NCBI GenBank assembly: GCA_028282885.1
Contig: JANQGX010000095.1
Coordinates: 49,682 to 113,681 of the forward strand
Direction: 5' to 3'
DNA length: 64,000 bases
Source: SAR324 cluster bacterium
GTDB lineage: Bacteria; SAR324; XYD2-FULL-50-16
The notes under the pieces were generated by a model. The model ran no database searches and was not told the origin of the DNA. It was given only the letters and a program-made list of their open reading frames with translations. Shown piece after piece: positions 23,628-33,085 of the stretch. How positions within the stretch are numbered: position 1 is the stretch's first letter; every line of letters starts with the position of its first letter. The position numbers were made by a program, and so were the translations under genes.

Positions 23628-25295
23628 ATGCTTAAAAAAGGTAATACCTATCAAGAGGTCTACGAAAACTTTCGTTGGCGGATCCCGGAGAATTATAATA
23701 TCGGTATTGATATCTGTAGCAAGTGGGCCGGTGACACTTCGAGACTGGCGCTAGTGTATGAAAATGACAAGCATCAGATTGAAAAATATACCTTTGCAGA
23801 TATAGAAAACCTTTCCAATAAACTGGCAAACGGCTTTATTCATCAGGGACTGGAAAAAGGCGATAGAGTCGGAATACTCTTGCCTCAATGCCCTGAAACC
23901 GCTGTTTCGCACGTTTCAATATACAAAGCAGGTTTAATTGCTATACCGCTCTTTACACTGTTTGGTGCGGATGCTCTTCAATATCGACTTGAAAATAGCG
24001 AGGCGAAAGCGATCATAACCAATCCTGAAAACCTGGAAAAAGTACTGCAGATTCAGCCCGATCTTCCCTTTCTTGAAACCATTATACTGACGGGGAAAGA
24101 GAGACCGGCTGAGACTGTGCTATTCAACCAACTAACTGAAAAAGGTTCCGGATCCTTCCAGGCTGAGGCCACCCGGGCAGATGATCCTGCCTTGATCATA
24201 TATACCTCCGGTACAACCGGACCACCAAAGGGTGCTCTCCATGCTCATCGTACACTTTTGGGCCACCTTCCCGGTGTGGAGTTTCCTCATAATTTCTTCC
24301 CCCAAAAGAACGATTTTTTCTGGACACCAGCGGACTGGGCCTGGATCGGTGGTTTAATTGATGTGCTCTTACCGAGCTGGCACCATGGCGTACCTGTTTT
24401 TGCACAAAGGGCAAAGAAATTCGACCCGGAGGAAGCTTTCCATTTTTTTGAAAAACACCAGATTCGCAATGCTTTTATGCCGCCGACAGCATTGAAATTG
24501 ATGCGTCAGGTCAAAAATCCAAGAAAACGATACTCCTATAACATCAGGAGCATCGGAAGTGGTGGAGAATCCCTGGGTGAGGAACTGTTGGATTGGGGAA
24601 AGAAGGAACTGGGTGTGACCATTAATGAGTTTTATGGCCAGACAGAATGCAATCTTGTTATCGGATGCTGTGCCGAAGTAATGGAAATACGACCAGGTGC
24701 AATGGGCAAAGCCATTCCGGGAAAGACGGTGGAAGTGATTGATGAGCAGGGAAACCCAACCCTTCCCAGCGAAGTCGGGCAGATTGCAGTTAAAAAGCCG
24801 GATCCGGTTATGTTCCTGGAATACTGGAAAAACCAGGCTGCAACAGAAGGTAAATATAAAGGAGACTGGCTGCTGACAGGGGATAGCGCTTACAAGGATG
24901 AAGATGGTTACTTCTGGTTTAATGGGCGGCAGGACGATATTATCACCAGTTCAGGATATAGGATTGGCCCAACCGAAGTGGAAGACTGCATCATGAAACA
25001 CCCGGCAGTGAGTATGGTTGCAGTTGTTGGAAGCCCTGACCCCGTACGAACCGAAATTGTTAAGGCATTCATTGTCCTGCACCCCAGTGATAACCCTAAC
25101 AGCGAGCTGGAAGCTGATATCAAGTCCCATGTTAAAACCCGTCTGGCTGCTCATGAATACCCAAGGGAAATCGAGTTCATCCCTGACCTTCCCATGACAG
25201 CCACCGGAAAAATCAAACGTGGTGAGTTGAAGCAGAAGGAAATCGAACAAAAAAGACACCGTGAGGTCAAAAAAGTAGAATCCGTTCAAAAATAA
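23628..25295 (+). CDS. Medium-chain-type acyl-CoA synthetase (AMP-forming)
   Basis: 555 residues. ANL-superfamily motifs: P-loop IIYTSGTTGPPKGALHAH, the aromatic motif NEFYGQTECN, the hinge segment GDSAYKDEDGYFWFNGRQDDIITSSGYRIGP, and the catalytic Lys in MTATGKIKRGEL near the C-terminus. It activates a carboxylic acid to its CoA thioester through an acyl-adenylate. Similarity in layout is to acetyl-CoA/medium-chain acyl-CoA synthetases. The substrate is not readable. Followed after 21 bases by a VOC-fold protein, probably the same transcript. Confidence 0.92.
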   Translation: MLKKGNTYQEVYENFRWRIPENYNIGIDICSKWAGDTSRLALVYENDKHQIEKYTFADIENLSNKLANGFIHQGLEKGDRVGILLPQCPETAVSHVSIYKAGLIAIPLFTLFGADALQYRLENSEAKAIITNPENLEKVLQIQPDLPFLETIILTGKERPAETVLFNQLTEKGSGSFQAEATRADDPALIIYTSGTTGPPKGALHAHRTLLGHLPGVEFPHNFFPQKNDFFWTPADWAWIGGLIDVLLPSWHHGVPVFAQRAKKFDPEEAFHFFEKHQIRNAFMPPTALKLMRQVKNPRKRYSYNIRSIGSGGESLGEELLDWGKKELGVTINEFYGQTECNLVIGCCAEVMEIRPGAMGKAIPGKTVEVIDEQGNPTLPSEVGQIAVKKPDPVMFLEYWKNQAATEGKYKGDWLLTGDSAYKDEDGYFWFNGRQDDIITSSGYRIGPTEVEDCIMKHPAVSMVAVVGSPDPVRTEIVKAFIVLHPSDNPNSELEADIKSHVKTRLAAHEYPREIEFIPDLPMTATGKIKRGELKQKEIEQKRHREVKKVESVQK

Positions 25296-25316
25296 TGCAA
25301 AAAGGAGAGTAAACCA

Positions 25317-25706
25317 ATGATTGACCACCTCGCCATTGATGTAAGTGATCTTAAAAAGAGTGGGCACTTTTATGGCAATGCTCTTGGGCCTCTCGGATAT
25401 AAGAAGTTGATGGAAGCTCCCCAGGAATTTGGGGGACGTCTGATTCTCGGTTGGGGAGATTCAGATGGAAGGGATCTTTATATTGGTGAAGGTTCAGGCA
25501 CGGAACCGCGACTTCATATTGCATTCAGAGCAGACAGTCGCAAAACGGTCGACGAGTTTTATAAAGCAGCTCTTTCTGCTGGCGGCAAAGACAATGGCAA
25601 ACCTGGTCTCAGACCACAATATCATGAAAACTATTATGGTGCTTACGTACTTGATCCCGATGGTCACAATATAGAAGCTGTCTTTCATGATCCTCCTGAT
25701 AAATAG
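25317..25706 (+). CDS. VOC (glyoxalase/bleomycin-resistance fold) family protein
   Basis: 129 residues with the two beta-alpha-beta-beta-beta modules of the vicinal oxygen chelate fold. It begins IDHLAIDVSDLKKSGHFYGNALGPLGY and ends YYGAYVLDPDGHNIEAVFHDPP, containing the usual His and Glu metal-ligand positions. It belongs to the group often annotated as glyoxalase-like dioxygenase superfamily. A good AAAAGGAG site precedes the ATG. The function is unknown. Confidence 0.88.
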   Translation: MIDHLAIDVSDLKKSGHFYGNALGPLGYKKLMEAPQEFGGRLILGWGDSDGRDLYIGEGSGTEPRLHIAFRADSRKTVDEFYKAALSAGGKDNGKPGLRPQYHENYYGAYVLDPDGHNIEAVFHDPPDK

Positions 25707-26414
25707 TCAATGGTAAGCTTAACTCTTTCTTTGTCTCCCTGGTTTGGAATGACAGGACATCTGCAAGATTAAGACTGTTTAATTCAAACAGCAGGATTGC
25801 ATGCAAGGTAATGTGTTTTCATCGCATGCATGAAACTTTAATAACCGACCATTTCTTGAACAAGGGAGACATGTCTCCGCCCTTTACTTCTTTGATCAAC
25901 AATTCCAAAAAATCTTCCTGCAATCCCGAGTAAACTGAATACTCCCGCATTTCGGATTTTCCCGGGAATCCGAGCTTGACATATTATCCCGGAAGAAACT
26001 TGAAATTGTTGCGTTCCAAACGGAGTACAAAGACGGTTGATGATAACACACGTATCATTTTGACTTGGGTTGTTGCTGTTTCAACGACGTTTTTCTTTGG
26101 CATTAGATTTTTTTATTCGTTTCTACTTTTGCTACTTTTATTTTCTTGTGCCAACTGGATTAGACGAGATGAGATAATAAGAACTTGCTTTTCGTGTGTC
26201 AAGGTATCGGACAAAACTTTTGAAGGAAAAAAAGCTCATTCCTGGATTTGAGTTTCAAAATCTCGGTTAAATTTTTTGAGAACGGAGGAGCTAAGAATCA
26301 CTCGAAAATACACCGAATTAATGTCTGCGAATTGGTTGCGGTGTCGGATTTCATGTGATTGCCTTGACAAAAATACTGAACCTTATCATGATGTCAGTTC
26401 ATCAATTAAATACG
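25707..26414 (+). other. Long intergenic region, no convincing gene
   Basis: About 700 AT-rich bases. Short palindromes are present, for example CTGTTT/AAACAG near 25770-25786, the 14-base GGAGACATGTCTCC near 25866 and the CGGATT...AATCCG hairpin with a CCCGGG core near 25952-25971. The possible frame 25976-26251 needs a TTG start, lacks a ribosome-binding site and has a low-complexity Leu/Phe run, so it is not called. A promoter for the downstream riboswitch transcript is expected here. Confidence 0.4.
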
Positions 26415-26612
26415 ATTTTCAGGTGCCAGATGGCTTAAAAGGGAAGTTCGGTGTGATACCGGCGCGCCCCCAGGCACTGTGAAGAGTGAGATTGTATTCG
26501 ATCCACTGTCAGTTTGAAACTGTGTTTGATTCAGCAAACGCTGCCAACGGTTTCACGGATGGGAAGGGAGATACAATCGTTTGAACTCCAAGTCAGGAGA
26601 CCTGCCTGAAAA
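26415..26612 (+). promoter_or_regulatory. Cobalamin (B12) riboswitch
   Basis: The terminal conserved B12 box reads AGTCAGGAGACCTGCC (26591-26606). Upstream in the right order are AGGTGCC (26421-26427), AAAAGGGAAG, a GGTG...GCGCGCCCCC core (26450-26471), CACTGTGA and CCACTG (26475-26508), and GGGAAGG (26561-26567). This is the standard layout of the adenosylcobalamin-sensing element. It lies about 430 bases ahead of the corrinoid-type ABC importer, so repression of import by cobalamin is the expected outcome. Confidence 0.88.
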
Positions 26613-26713
26613 ATCGATGATGTTTCATTATTCACTGGGCGTGGGGTAATGGGGCCGGTTAGGATATCTTTCCCGCTGACTAAACAGCCTGCAGTTTCCT
26701 TTCCTCTCATCAC

Positions 26714-26875
26714 CTCCTCCGTTAACTGGCGAGGAGATTCGGAATGAAAAGCAAAAAACACCAAGCAAACTACAATATTCCCATTTTTGGTCAAGGATCT
26801 GAAATTCTTGTGATCAGCAAGAACCATTCATCCAAAAATCATGTTTTTGCCAAAAAATATGATTTTAGGGGATGA
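26714..26875 (+). other. Riboswitch expression-platform hairpin and possible 43-codon leader ORF
   Basis: CTCCTC (26714-26719) pairs with GAGGAG (26731-26736). The second arm is the ribosome-binding site of a small frame at 26744-26875 (43 residues beginning MKSKKHQANYNIPIFGQ). Sequestering that site would couple translation of the leader ORF to riboswitch state. The peptide matches nothing I know, and the frame could be fortuitous. Confidence 0.35.
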
Positions 26876-27046
26876 CGAGTATTCGGATTGGAATCTTAAC
26901 CAAAGCGGAGTATAGATCTGCCATCCTGAATGTCTGTGTTCGATTCATTGTCACAATCATAACGAAGTATTGGGAATACGTATGTTTTTTGATAATTCCA
27001 CTTCTTTGCTAGTCAAATTTTAATTGTAATCTAGACAGGAGGTATG

Positions 27047-28036
27047 GTGAAAAAATTGTTATTTTTTGTACTTGGATTAGTGTTTTTGTGTGGAAGTGTA
27101 AATGCAAGCGAAGCAACAAATTATCCGGTAACCATAAAAAACGGGAACCGGGAAGTTGTATTCCAGGCAGCTCCTAAAAGGGTTGTTACGAATGGTGATA
27201 CGAATATCATTGAACTTATTTTTGCGTTAGGACTTGAAAATAAAATGGTCGGCTATGCCGGGCATCATAAGAAAACAGTCTCTCCACAGCACCAATCAAA
27301 ACTGAAAAAAATTCCAATGATTTCCGAAGGATATATCAAACTTGAATCTCTTCTAGGTGCCAATCCTGATTTCTTTCTTTCCGGTTATTATTATGGCATG
27401 GATATTCCAGGAGACTGCACAGAGAACTGCATTACGCCGGAAGAGCTTGAAAGATTCAACATACAGAGCTATGCAATTACCGAATCCCTCATCCGAATCA
27501 TGGATAAGCCGCCTGTCAGTCTGGAAGACATCTACAATGATATTCGCAATCTCGGGATCATATTTAACGTAAAGGCAAAGGCGGAGAAAGTAATCCAGTC
27601 TATGAAGAACAGAACGGATACGGTGATGAAAAAGGTTGCGACCAAAAAAGATAAAAAGCTGAACGTTTTTATTTTTCCGCTTTGGGGCGCACCCGACAAT
27701 CCACCACCAACAGCAGCCAGTCAGGCAATGCCCAGTGCTCTGATAACATTAGCGGGAGCAAAAAATATCTTCAGTGATTTAAACGACAGTTGGGTAAAAG
27801 TAACTTGGGAAGAAGTTATCGGACGAAACCCTGATGTTATCTTAATGCTGGAGTATGGCACAATTCCAGGTGAAGTACACAAGCAGTATATTTTAGACGA
27901 TCCGGCGTTAAAAGGGATGAATGCGGTAAGGAATAACAAAATATTTATGATACCGGTTCAAAATGTATATACAGGACCTCGTGCTATTGATGGTCTTGAG
28001 AAAATAGCTGAGTTTCTGTATCCAGAACTGTTTTAG
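27047..28036 (+). CDS. Corrinoid/iron-complex-type ABC substrate-binding protein, copy 1
   Basis: About 329 residues with a signal peptide (KKLLFFVLGLVFLCGSVNA) and a periplasmic-binding fold of the BtuF/FepB type: PKRVVTNGDTNIIELIFALGLENKMVGYAG, then SLLGANPDFFLSGYYYGMDIPGDC. A CxxxC pair (GDCTENC) is present in both copies. I prefer the GTG at 27047 to the ATG at 27044: AGGAGG ends one base before the ATG but four before the GTG, and the GTG aligns with the start of the paralogue. The B12 riboswitch and CbiK point to a corrinoid or cobalt-tetrapyrrole ligand. Confidence 0.85.
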   Translation: MKKLLFFVLGLVFLCGSVNASEATNYPVTIKNGNREVVFQAAPKRVVTNGDTNIIELIFALGLENKMVGYAGHHKKTVSPQHQSKLKKIPMISEGYIKLESLLGANPDFFLSGYYYGMDIPGDCTENCITPEELERFNIQSYAITESLIRIMDKPPVSLEDIYNDIRNLGIIFNVKAKAEKVIQSMKNRTDTVMKKVATKKDKKLNVFIFPLWGAPDNPPPTAASQAMPSALITLAGAKNIFSDLNDSWVKVTWEEVIGRNPDVILMLEYGTIPGEVHKQYILDDPALKGMNAVRNNKIFMIPVQNVYTGPRAIDGLEKIAEFLYPELF

Positions 28037-28122
28037 TTTTCACGACAAACATAAAACTGGATGACACGAAGAAAACATACCTATAAACCAGGACAAGTAT
28101 TCAATCAAGCCCAGGAGATGAG

Positions 28123-29106
28123 ATGAAAAAACTGTTATTCTTTGCACTAGGATTTTTACTTCTATCTGGAAGCGTAATCGCAGGTGGAACAACTAATTAT
28201 CCGGTAACTGTTAAAAACGGGAACAGGGACATTTTATTTAACGCCGCCCCGAAAAGGGTTCTTACCAATGGGGATAGTAATATCATTGAACTGATGTTTG
28301 TGTTGGGACTGGAAAAGCATCTGATCGGCTATGCTGGTTTTCCTTACTATGGTTACGAGATTTCCCCTCGCTATCAAAACAAACTGAAATCTGTCCCACT
28401 CGCATCGGAAGGCTACATTAAATTGGAGAACCTTCTCTCTGTGAATCCCGATTTCTTCCTGTCCGGATATTGGTATGGTTTGGATATTCCGGGAGATTGC
28501 TCAGAAAACTGTATTACACCCGAAGAACTCAATAAGTACGGCATCAACAGTTATGCTATATCGGAATCACTGGTCCGTGTGATGAAAAAGGCACCTGTCA
28601 GTATGGAAGATACATACACTGATATCCGCAACCTGGGGATTATCTTTAATGTCCAGGATCGAGCTGAAAAACTTATCCGGGAATACAAAGATCGGATCAA
28701 AACCATTACCCGGAAGGTTTCCAGGATCAATAGACCCCTTCGCGTGTTCATCTACACAACCGGTAAGGAAACTCCGGGAACGGCTGCCGGACAAGCGATG
28801 CCAAATGCACTGGTAAAACTGGCGGGAGCTGAAAACATATTCGACGACATTAAAGACAGCTGGGTGATTGTTAGCTGGGAAGAGGTCGTTGGACGCAATC
28901 CCGATTTTATACTAATTCTCGAATACGGTAAATTCCCTGGTGAGAATCACAAGCAGTTTGTATTGGATTCTCCGGCACTAAAAGGTGTAAACGCTGTGAT
29001 GAATGACAGAATCTTCATTATGAGGGTCGAAGATGCATACACAGGACCTCGAGCTGTAAAAGGTCTTGAAATAATGGCTAAGGCGTTTTATCCGGATTTG
29101 TTTTAA
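28123..29106 (+). CDS. Corrinoid/iron-complex-type ABC substrate-binding protein, copy 2
   Basis: 327 residues, a tandem paralogue of the preceding gene (by eye well over half the residues identical). It shares the signal peptide, the TNYPVTVKNGNRD opening, GDCSENCITPEEL and the terminal GPRAVKGLEIMAKAFYPDLF. A GGAGATGAG site precedes the ATG. Two receptors for one permease/ATPase pair suggest either widened ligand range or dosage. The copies differ most around residues 70-80, where copy 2 carries two extra residues. Confidence 0.85.
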   Translation: MKKLLFFALGFLLLSGSVIAGGTTNYPVTVKNGNRDILFNAAPKRVLTNGDSNIIELMFVLGLEKHLIGYAGFPYYGYEISPRYQNKLKSVPLASEGYIKLENLLSVNPDFFLSGYWYGLDIPGDCSENCITPEELNKYGINSYAISESLVRVMKKAPVSMEDTYTDIRNLGIIFNVQDRAEKLIREYKDRIKTITRKVSRINRPLRVFIYTTGKETPGTAAGQAMPNALVKLAGAENIFDDIKDSWVIVSWEEVVGRNPDFILILEYGKFPGENHKQFVLDSPALKGVNAVMNDRIFIMRVEDAYTGPRAVKGLEIMAKAFYPDLF

Positions 29107-29145
29107 CCATCATTAGACGAGATAACTGATTTTTACGGAGGAGAT

Positions 29146-30228
29146 TTGCAGACTGGACTTTCCTTTTTTGCCAGACTTGAATTAAGAACACTACCCTATC
29201 GCCAAACAGGAGTTTTTATCCTGTTTCTGGGAGTTTTTCTTTTTCTTAGCATGTCAATGGCTGTCTCTATTGGCTCGGTATCACTGCCACTTGAGAGGGT
29301 CTGGTCTATTATTTTTCATCAGCTCTTCCCTGAATCGATGCCAGGAGATTGGCCCAGAAACGAAATTGGTATTGTCTGGCAAATCCGACTGCCAAGGGTA
29401 ATTCTTGGTGCTTTGGTCGGGGCTGGTCTGGCTGTTGCGGGAACGACCATTCAATCTTTGGTCCGTAATCCCCTAGCAGATCCTTATCTGCTTGGGATTT
29501 CATCCGGTGCTTGTACAGGCGCTGTTCTCGCTATTCTTTTTATCAGTCGAATCCTCAACACAAAACTTAGCGGAGTTTATTCGATCTCATTCCTGGCTTT
29601 TCTGGGAGCTGTATTAGCCTTTTTCCTGGTTTACATGATTGCACAGAGCTCGAACGGACTGACTCCTATGCGCATGATTTTGTCAGGTCTTGCGGTCTCA
29701 TATGTGTTTATGGCGGCGACCAACTTCATGATATATCTCGAGCAACGGAATGGTGCCACATCGGCAATTTTCTGGATGCTAGGTGGTCTTGGCGGAGCTC
29801 GATGGGAAAAACTTTTGATTCCATTCGTTGTGTTGCTAGGTTCCATGAGTTTTTTGACAATGCAGGCGCGCTCCCTTAACTCTCTTCTCATGGGAGATGA
29901 GAATGCTATCGTCCTGGGAGTGAATCTCAATCGTTTTCGATTGACTCTTTTTGTTGTCACTTCTGTTTTGACCGGCGCTTTAGTTGCAGTAAGCGGTTCG
30001 ATAGGATTCGTAGGATTGGTTATTCCCCATTTGGTTAGAATGATTGTTGGATCTGATCATCGCAAGGTGTTACCGGTAAGTGCAGTTGTCGGAGCCATTT
30101 TCCTCATTTGGGTTGATGTATTTGCCAGGACAATTCTTGCTCCGAGAGAATTACCACTTGGAATTGTCACCGGTTTTCTAGGTGCACCGTTTTTCATCTG
30201 GCTTTTGAGAAGAAAAAGCAAATCGTAA
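29146..30228 (+). CDS. FecCD-family ABC transporter permease (BtuC-like)
   Basis: 360 residues, about ten membrane segments. Family motifs are RLPRVILGALVGAGLAVAGTTIQSLVRNPLADPYLLGISSGA and GFVGLVIPHLVRMIVGSDHR, the latter being the ATPase-coupling region. It starts at TTG (29146), supported by GGAGGA immediately upstream and no better ATG. It works as a homodimer with the following ATPase to import a corrinoid or siderophore-like compound. Confidence 0.92.
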   Translation: MQTGLSFFARLELRTLPYRQTGVFILFLGVFLFLSMSMAVSIGSVSLPLERVWSIIFHQLFPESMPGDWPRNEIGIVWQIRLPRVILGALVGAGLAVAGTTIQSLVRNPLADPYLLGISSGACTGAVLAILFISRILNTKLSGVYSISFLAFLGAVLAFFLVYMIAQSSNGLTPMRMILSGLAVSYVFMAATNFMIYLEQRNGATSAIFWMLGGLGGARWEKLLIPFVVLLGSMSFLTMQARSLNSLLMGDENAIVLGVNLNRFRLTLFVVTSVLTGALVAVSGSIGFVGLVIPHLVRMIVGSDHRKVLPVSAVVGAIFLIWVDVFARTILAPRELPLGIVTGFLGAPFFIWLLRRKSKS

Positions 30229-30240
30229 TACGAGGGACAA

Positions 30241-31035
30241 GTGAAACTCAGGACTGAGAACCTTGGTTGGGGTATTAACGGTAAAAAGATTATAGACAAT
30301 CTCGATCTGCATATCAGAGAGGGTGACTGTATCGGCATTGTCGGTCCCAATGGGAGTGGAAAATCAAGTCTGTTGAGATGTATTTACAGAGTCAATAAAC
30401 CTTCCTCCGGCACAATTCTGCTCGATGAAGAAAACATCATGCGGCTTAGCACTCGAGAGATGGCGAAAAGGGCTGCTTCCGTACTTCAGGAATCAACCGA
30501 TCAGTTTGAGTTCAGAGTCAGAGAAGTCGTGATGATGGGTCGCAATCCTCATAAAGGGTTGCTTGACAGGGATACTGAGCAGGACAAATCCCTGGTTAGT
30601 GAAGCTCTGTCACGTGTGGGATTAGCAGATTTTGCAGATCGATTTTATTCCACCTTGTCCGGCGGTGAAAAACAACGAACACTGATCGCCCGTGCATTGG
30701 CGCAACAAGCTGAGTTTTTAATGCTGGATGAACCGACAAACCACCTGGATATACATTATCAGCTGGAAATCATGGAATTAATCAGGACTCTCGACGTTAC
30801 TTCTCTCGTCGTGATGCACGATTTGAACCTGGCAGCGCAATACTGTAATGGAGTTTATGTCATGAACGGTGGTAAGATTCATACTTTCGGCCCACCGGAA
30901 GAGGTTCTTACAGCAGAGATGATTAGAAAAGTCTACCGGGTAAACGCCAGCGTTAACCGACAACCTGAAACGGGCAAATTGAATATTTCATTCTACCATT
31001 TTCAATCCAAGGGGATTTGCAGTACCAGCAAATAA
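30241..31035 (+). CDS. ABC transporter ATP-binding protein (BtuD/FecE-like)
   Basis: 264 residues with Walker A (GPNGSGKSS), signature LSGGEKQRTLIARAL, Walker B FLMLDEPTNHLD and the switch His (VMHD). The GTG start has GAGGGA upstream and lies 12 bases after the permease. It completes the receptor-permease-ATPase set under the riboswitch. Confidence 0.93.
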   Translation: MKLRTENLGWGINGKKIIDNLDLHIREGDCIGIVGPNGSGKSSLLRCIYRVNKPSSGTILLDEENIMRLSTREMAKRAASVLQESTDQFEFRVREVVMMGRNPHKGLLDRDTEQDKSLVSEALSRVGLADFADRFYSTLSGGEKQRTLIARALAQQAEFLMLDEPTNHLDIHYQLEIMELIRTLDVTSLVVMHDLNLAAQYCNGVYVMNGGKIHTFGPPEEVLTAEMIRKVYRVNASVNRQPETGKLNISFYHFQSKGICSTSK

Positions 31036-31119
31036 GAGTTTTCAACTGACCGAATGAATATTACCATTTGGAATTAAGAATGCAGTTATTGACACTCAAT
31101 TTATTAATTTTTTATCGTT

Positions 31120-31950
31120 ATGAACCATCTAAAACTGAAGAAAAGAAAGCTAAAAACTGAACCTGCTCTGATTTTAGCAGGTTTCGGAACGACAAGTGAT
31201 TCCAACATTATCTATGAGAGCATACAACAATCGATTGCAGCTCACTTTCCGTCTTTGAAGTGTTTAATAGCCTTCACTTCAGAAATTGTTCGAGAGAAAA
31301 CCGGGCAGTTCGGGATGCATGAATGCCTGGCTTTGCTCGAAAAAGAGGGGTACCGTAAAGCAATTGTTCTTCCGCTCCACATTTTTCCGGCCACAGAATA
31401 TAACCTGCTTTGTTCATTTTGCGATGATTATCCTGAGATGCGTCTGCTGGTGTGCGAGACCCTGGCACATCGTTGGGGTTTTATAGAAGAGATGTTTGAG
31501 TTTTTATCAAAGGATTTTCTGGAACCTTCCGAAGGAATAAATCTGATTATTGGACATGGCTCGCCACTGGCTGCTGAACCAGCTAATATCATATATCTTG
31601 GTATGGAAGCCTACTGTCGGGAAATGTTTGACAATGTTTATTTTGCAACCATAGACGGAATCCCTTCTATGTCTATGATGTTAAAGCAGATTGGGAAAAA
31701 CGGACAAATAAAAGGTAAATCAAGAATTTTTCCATTTACCATTACTTCGGGTAAGCATGTCAGTAATGATTTACTGGAAGGAGACGAAAGCCTTTACCAG
31801 CAATTAATCGATTTGGGCTTCACCGTGGATTATCTTTCTACAGAAATCGATGGAAAGGAATTCACCAAATGTCTTGGATTTTATCCTGAGTTAATATCGA
31901 TATTTATTAATCGCATCGAGCGAAGTCTGAAGTTACTAGAAGTTTACTAA
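31120..31950 (+). CDS. cbiK: Sirohydrochlorin cobaltochelatase (CbiK family)
   Basis: 276 residues. The class II chelatase fold opens with ALILAGFGTTSDSNIIYESI. VLPLHIFPATEYN carries the first metal-site His, and the C-terminal half has PFTITSGKHVSNDLLEGDE, equivalent to the GDH(A)xNDM motif with the second His. It inserts cobalt into sirohydrochlorin early in anaerobic B12 synthesis; some relatives handle iron or nickel. No signal peptide, so cytosolic. No ribosome-binding site is visible, but TTGACA (31089-31094) and TATCGT (31113-31118) lie just upstream, so it may have its own near-leaderless transcript. Confidence 0.88.
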   Translation: MNHLKLKKRKLKTEPALILAGFGTTSDSNIIYESIQQSIAAHFPSLKCLIAFTSEIVREKTGQFGMHECLALLEKEGYRKAIVLPLHIFPATEYNLLCSFCDDYPEMRLLVCETLAHRWGFIEEMFEFLSKDFLEPSEGINLIIGHGSPLAAEPANIIYLGMEAYCREMFDNVYFATIDGIPSMSMMLKQIGKNGQIKGKSRIFPFTITSGKHVSNDLLEGDESLYQQLIDLGFTVDYLSTEIDGKEFTKCLGFYPELISIFINRIERSLKLLEVY

Positions 31951-32072
31951 TGTCGCGTCAACAAACGTTTAACGTAATTGTACAGATAGCAGATTCCGAT
32001 GTCAGAATAATGCTACTAAAAAACGAATTCCGACACGTCGGAAAATACTCTGTATCATACTAATTTTAAGTA

Positions 32073-32339
32073 TCATCCTGCCTTGCTAATCACATCAGAT
32101 GAATCATCAAGAATCTCCTTTAGTCTCTTTAGTTCCTTCTTTGTTGCAACAACGTAATTAACGCCCACTTCAGATTTGTACAGGTGGCTTTCTGGAACAT
32201 TCTTGTATTTGATAGTCAGGAATCCCTTTCTCACCCTGCAAAGCGGTTTGATAGTGTACGTTGAATCGGTAATAGACGTGATCTGGTAAAAGACAGCACC
32301 CATTCCTTTTGTCTGCATCTTGATTATTTTTCCTTCCAT
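32073..32339 (-). CDS. Hypothetical protein
   Basis: 88 residues from the ATG at 32339, preferred over two upstream codons because AGGAG lies seven bases before it. The sequence is basic, with a beta-rich N-terminal half and a Lys-rich helix near the end. No family is recognised. It stands alone at the left edge of a small AT-rich patch carrying toxin-antitoxin genes. Confidence 0.55.
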   Translation of the reverse strand: MEGKIIKMQTKGMGAVFYQITSITDSTYTIKPLCRVRKGFLTIKYKNVPESHLYKSEVGVNYVVATKKELKRLKEILDDSSDVISKAG

Positions 32340-32568
32340 GGTTGGCTCCTGTGATATCATCAGAATGGTAAACAAATGTTCTCTTTTAATCAATAAAGAA
32401 ATGAATATCAATACTGACAGCCATAGGAATGATCAAAACTACAGAGCGTTCGGCTTAAGAGGTATAACATGCAGAATCACTCAAACAGATTGTGCAACCG
32501 CTATTATAAAATCAGTTCTTCTTAGTGTTGCTGAGTAGTTAATCGATTATAAATATTGAATTTATATT

Positions 32569-32988
32569 ATGACAATTCCTAAGGAAGACAGGCTCTTTGG
32601 AACTAAAACCATTTGGTATGGAAGCAAGAAAGTCAGAGTTAGTGATCCAACAAAAACAATCGTGGATATTTTAGACGATCCAAAACTGGTCGGTGGAATG
32701 TCTGTCGTGTATGACATATTCCGGGAGTACACTGAAACAAAACATCGGGATTTCAAAATATTGTTGAATTACGCTGACAGAATAAACAACAAAACCATAT
32801 TCAAACGGTTAGGGATCATGATCGATACTAAATTGGATGATATACCTGTTGAATTTAGAAACCTTAATGAACGTTTATCATCCGGTTACTCAAACTTCGA
32901 TCCGGCAACTGAATGTAAGTTCATTGTTGAGAAATGGAAATTGAAAGTGCCCGCCTCATGGAAGAAGGAATATGATCGAAAGAAATGA
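32569..32988 (+). CDS. AbiEi-family antitoxin-like protein, N-terminal domain missing
   Basis: 139 residues. The stretch KKVRVSDPTKTIVDILDDPKLVGGMSVVYDIF followed by LLNYADRINNKTIFKRLG matches the C-terminal domain of AbiEi-type (type IV) antitoxin/transcriptional regulators, where SDPE(K/R)T(L/I)xDxL...P.L.GG is characteristic. The usual N-terminal winged helix is absent, there is no ribosome-binding site, and the nucleotidyltransferase toxin AbiEii does not follow. It is probably a remnant, although a solo short form could still be expressed. Confidence 0.6.
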   Translation: MTIPKEDRLFGTKTIWYGSKKVRVSDPTKTIVDILDDPKLVGGMSVVYDIFREYTETKHRDFKILLNYADRINNKTIFKRLGIMIDTKLDDIPVEFRNLNERLSSGYSNFDPATECKFIVEKWKLKVPASWKKEYDRKK

Positions 32989-33085
32989 AGCTCTCTAAGT
33001 AATAATAAGGCTCTAAACAAAACCTCTACACTTATCAATTATTGACGAGGTATTGTACAAAGACAAAATCAGGTTTGGGCCTTGT

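Noticed and set aside
25976..26251. 91-codon frame with a Leu/Phe-rich segment
   Set aside because: TTG start, no ribosome-binding site, low complexity, no recognisable family.
26276..26482. 68-codon frame before the transporter
   Set aside because: Overlaps the 5' half of the well-supported cobalamin riboswitch and has no independent support.
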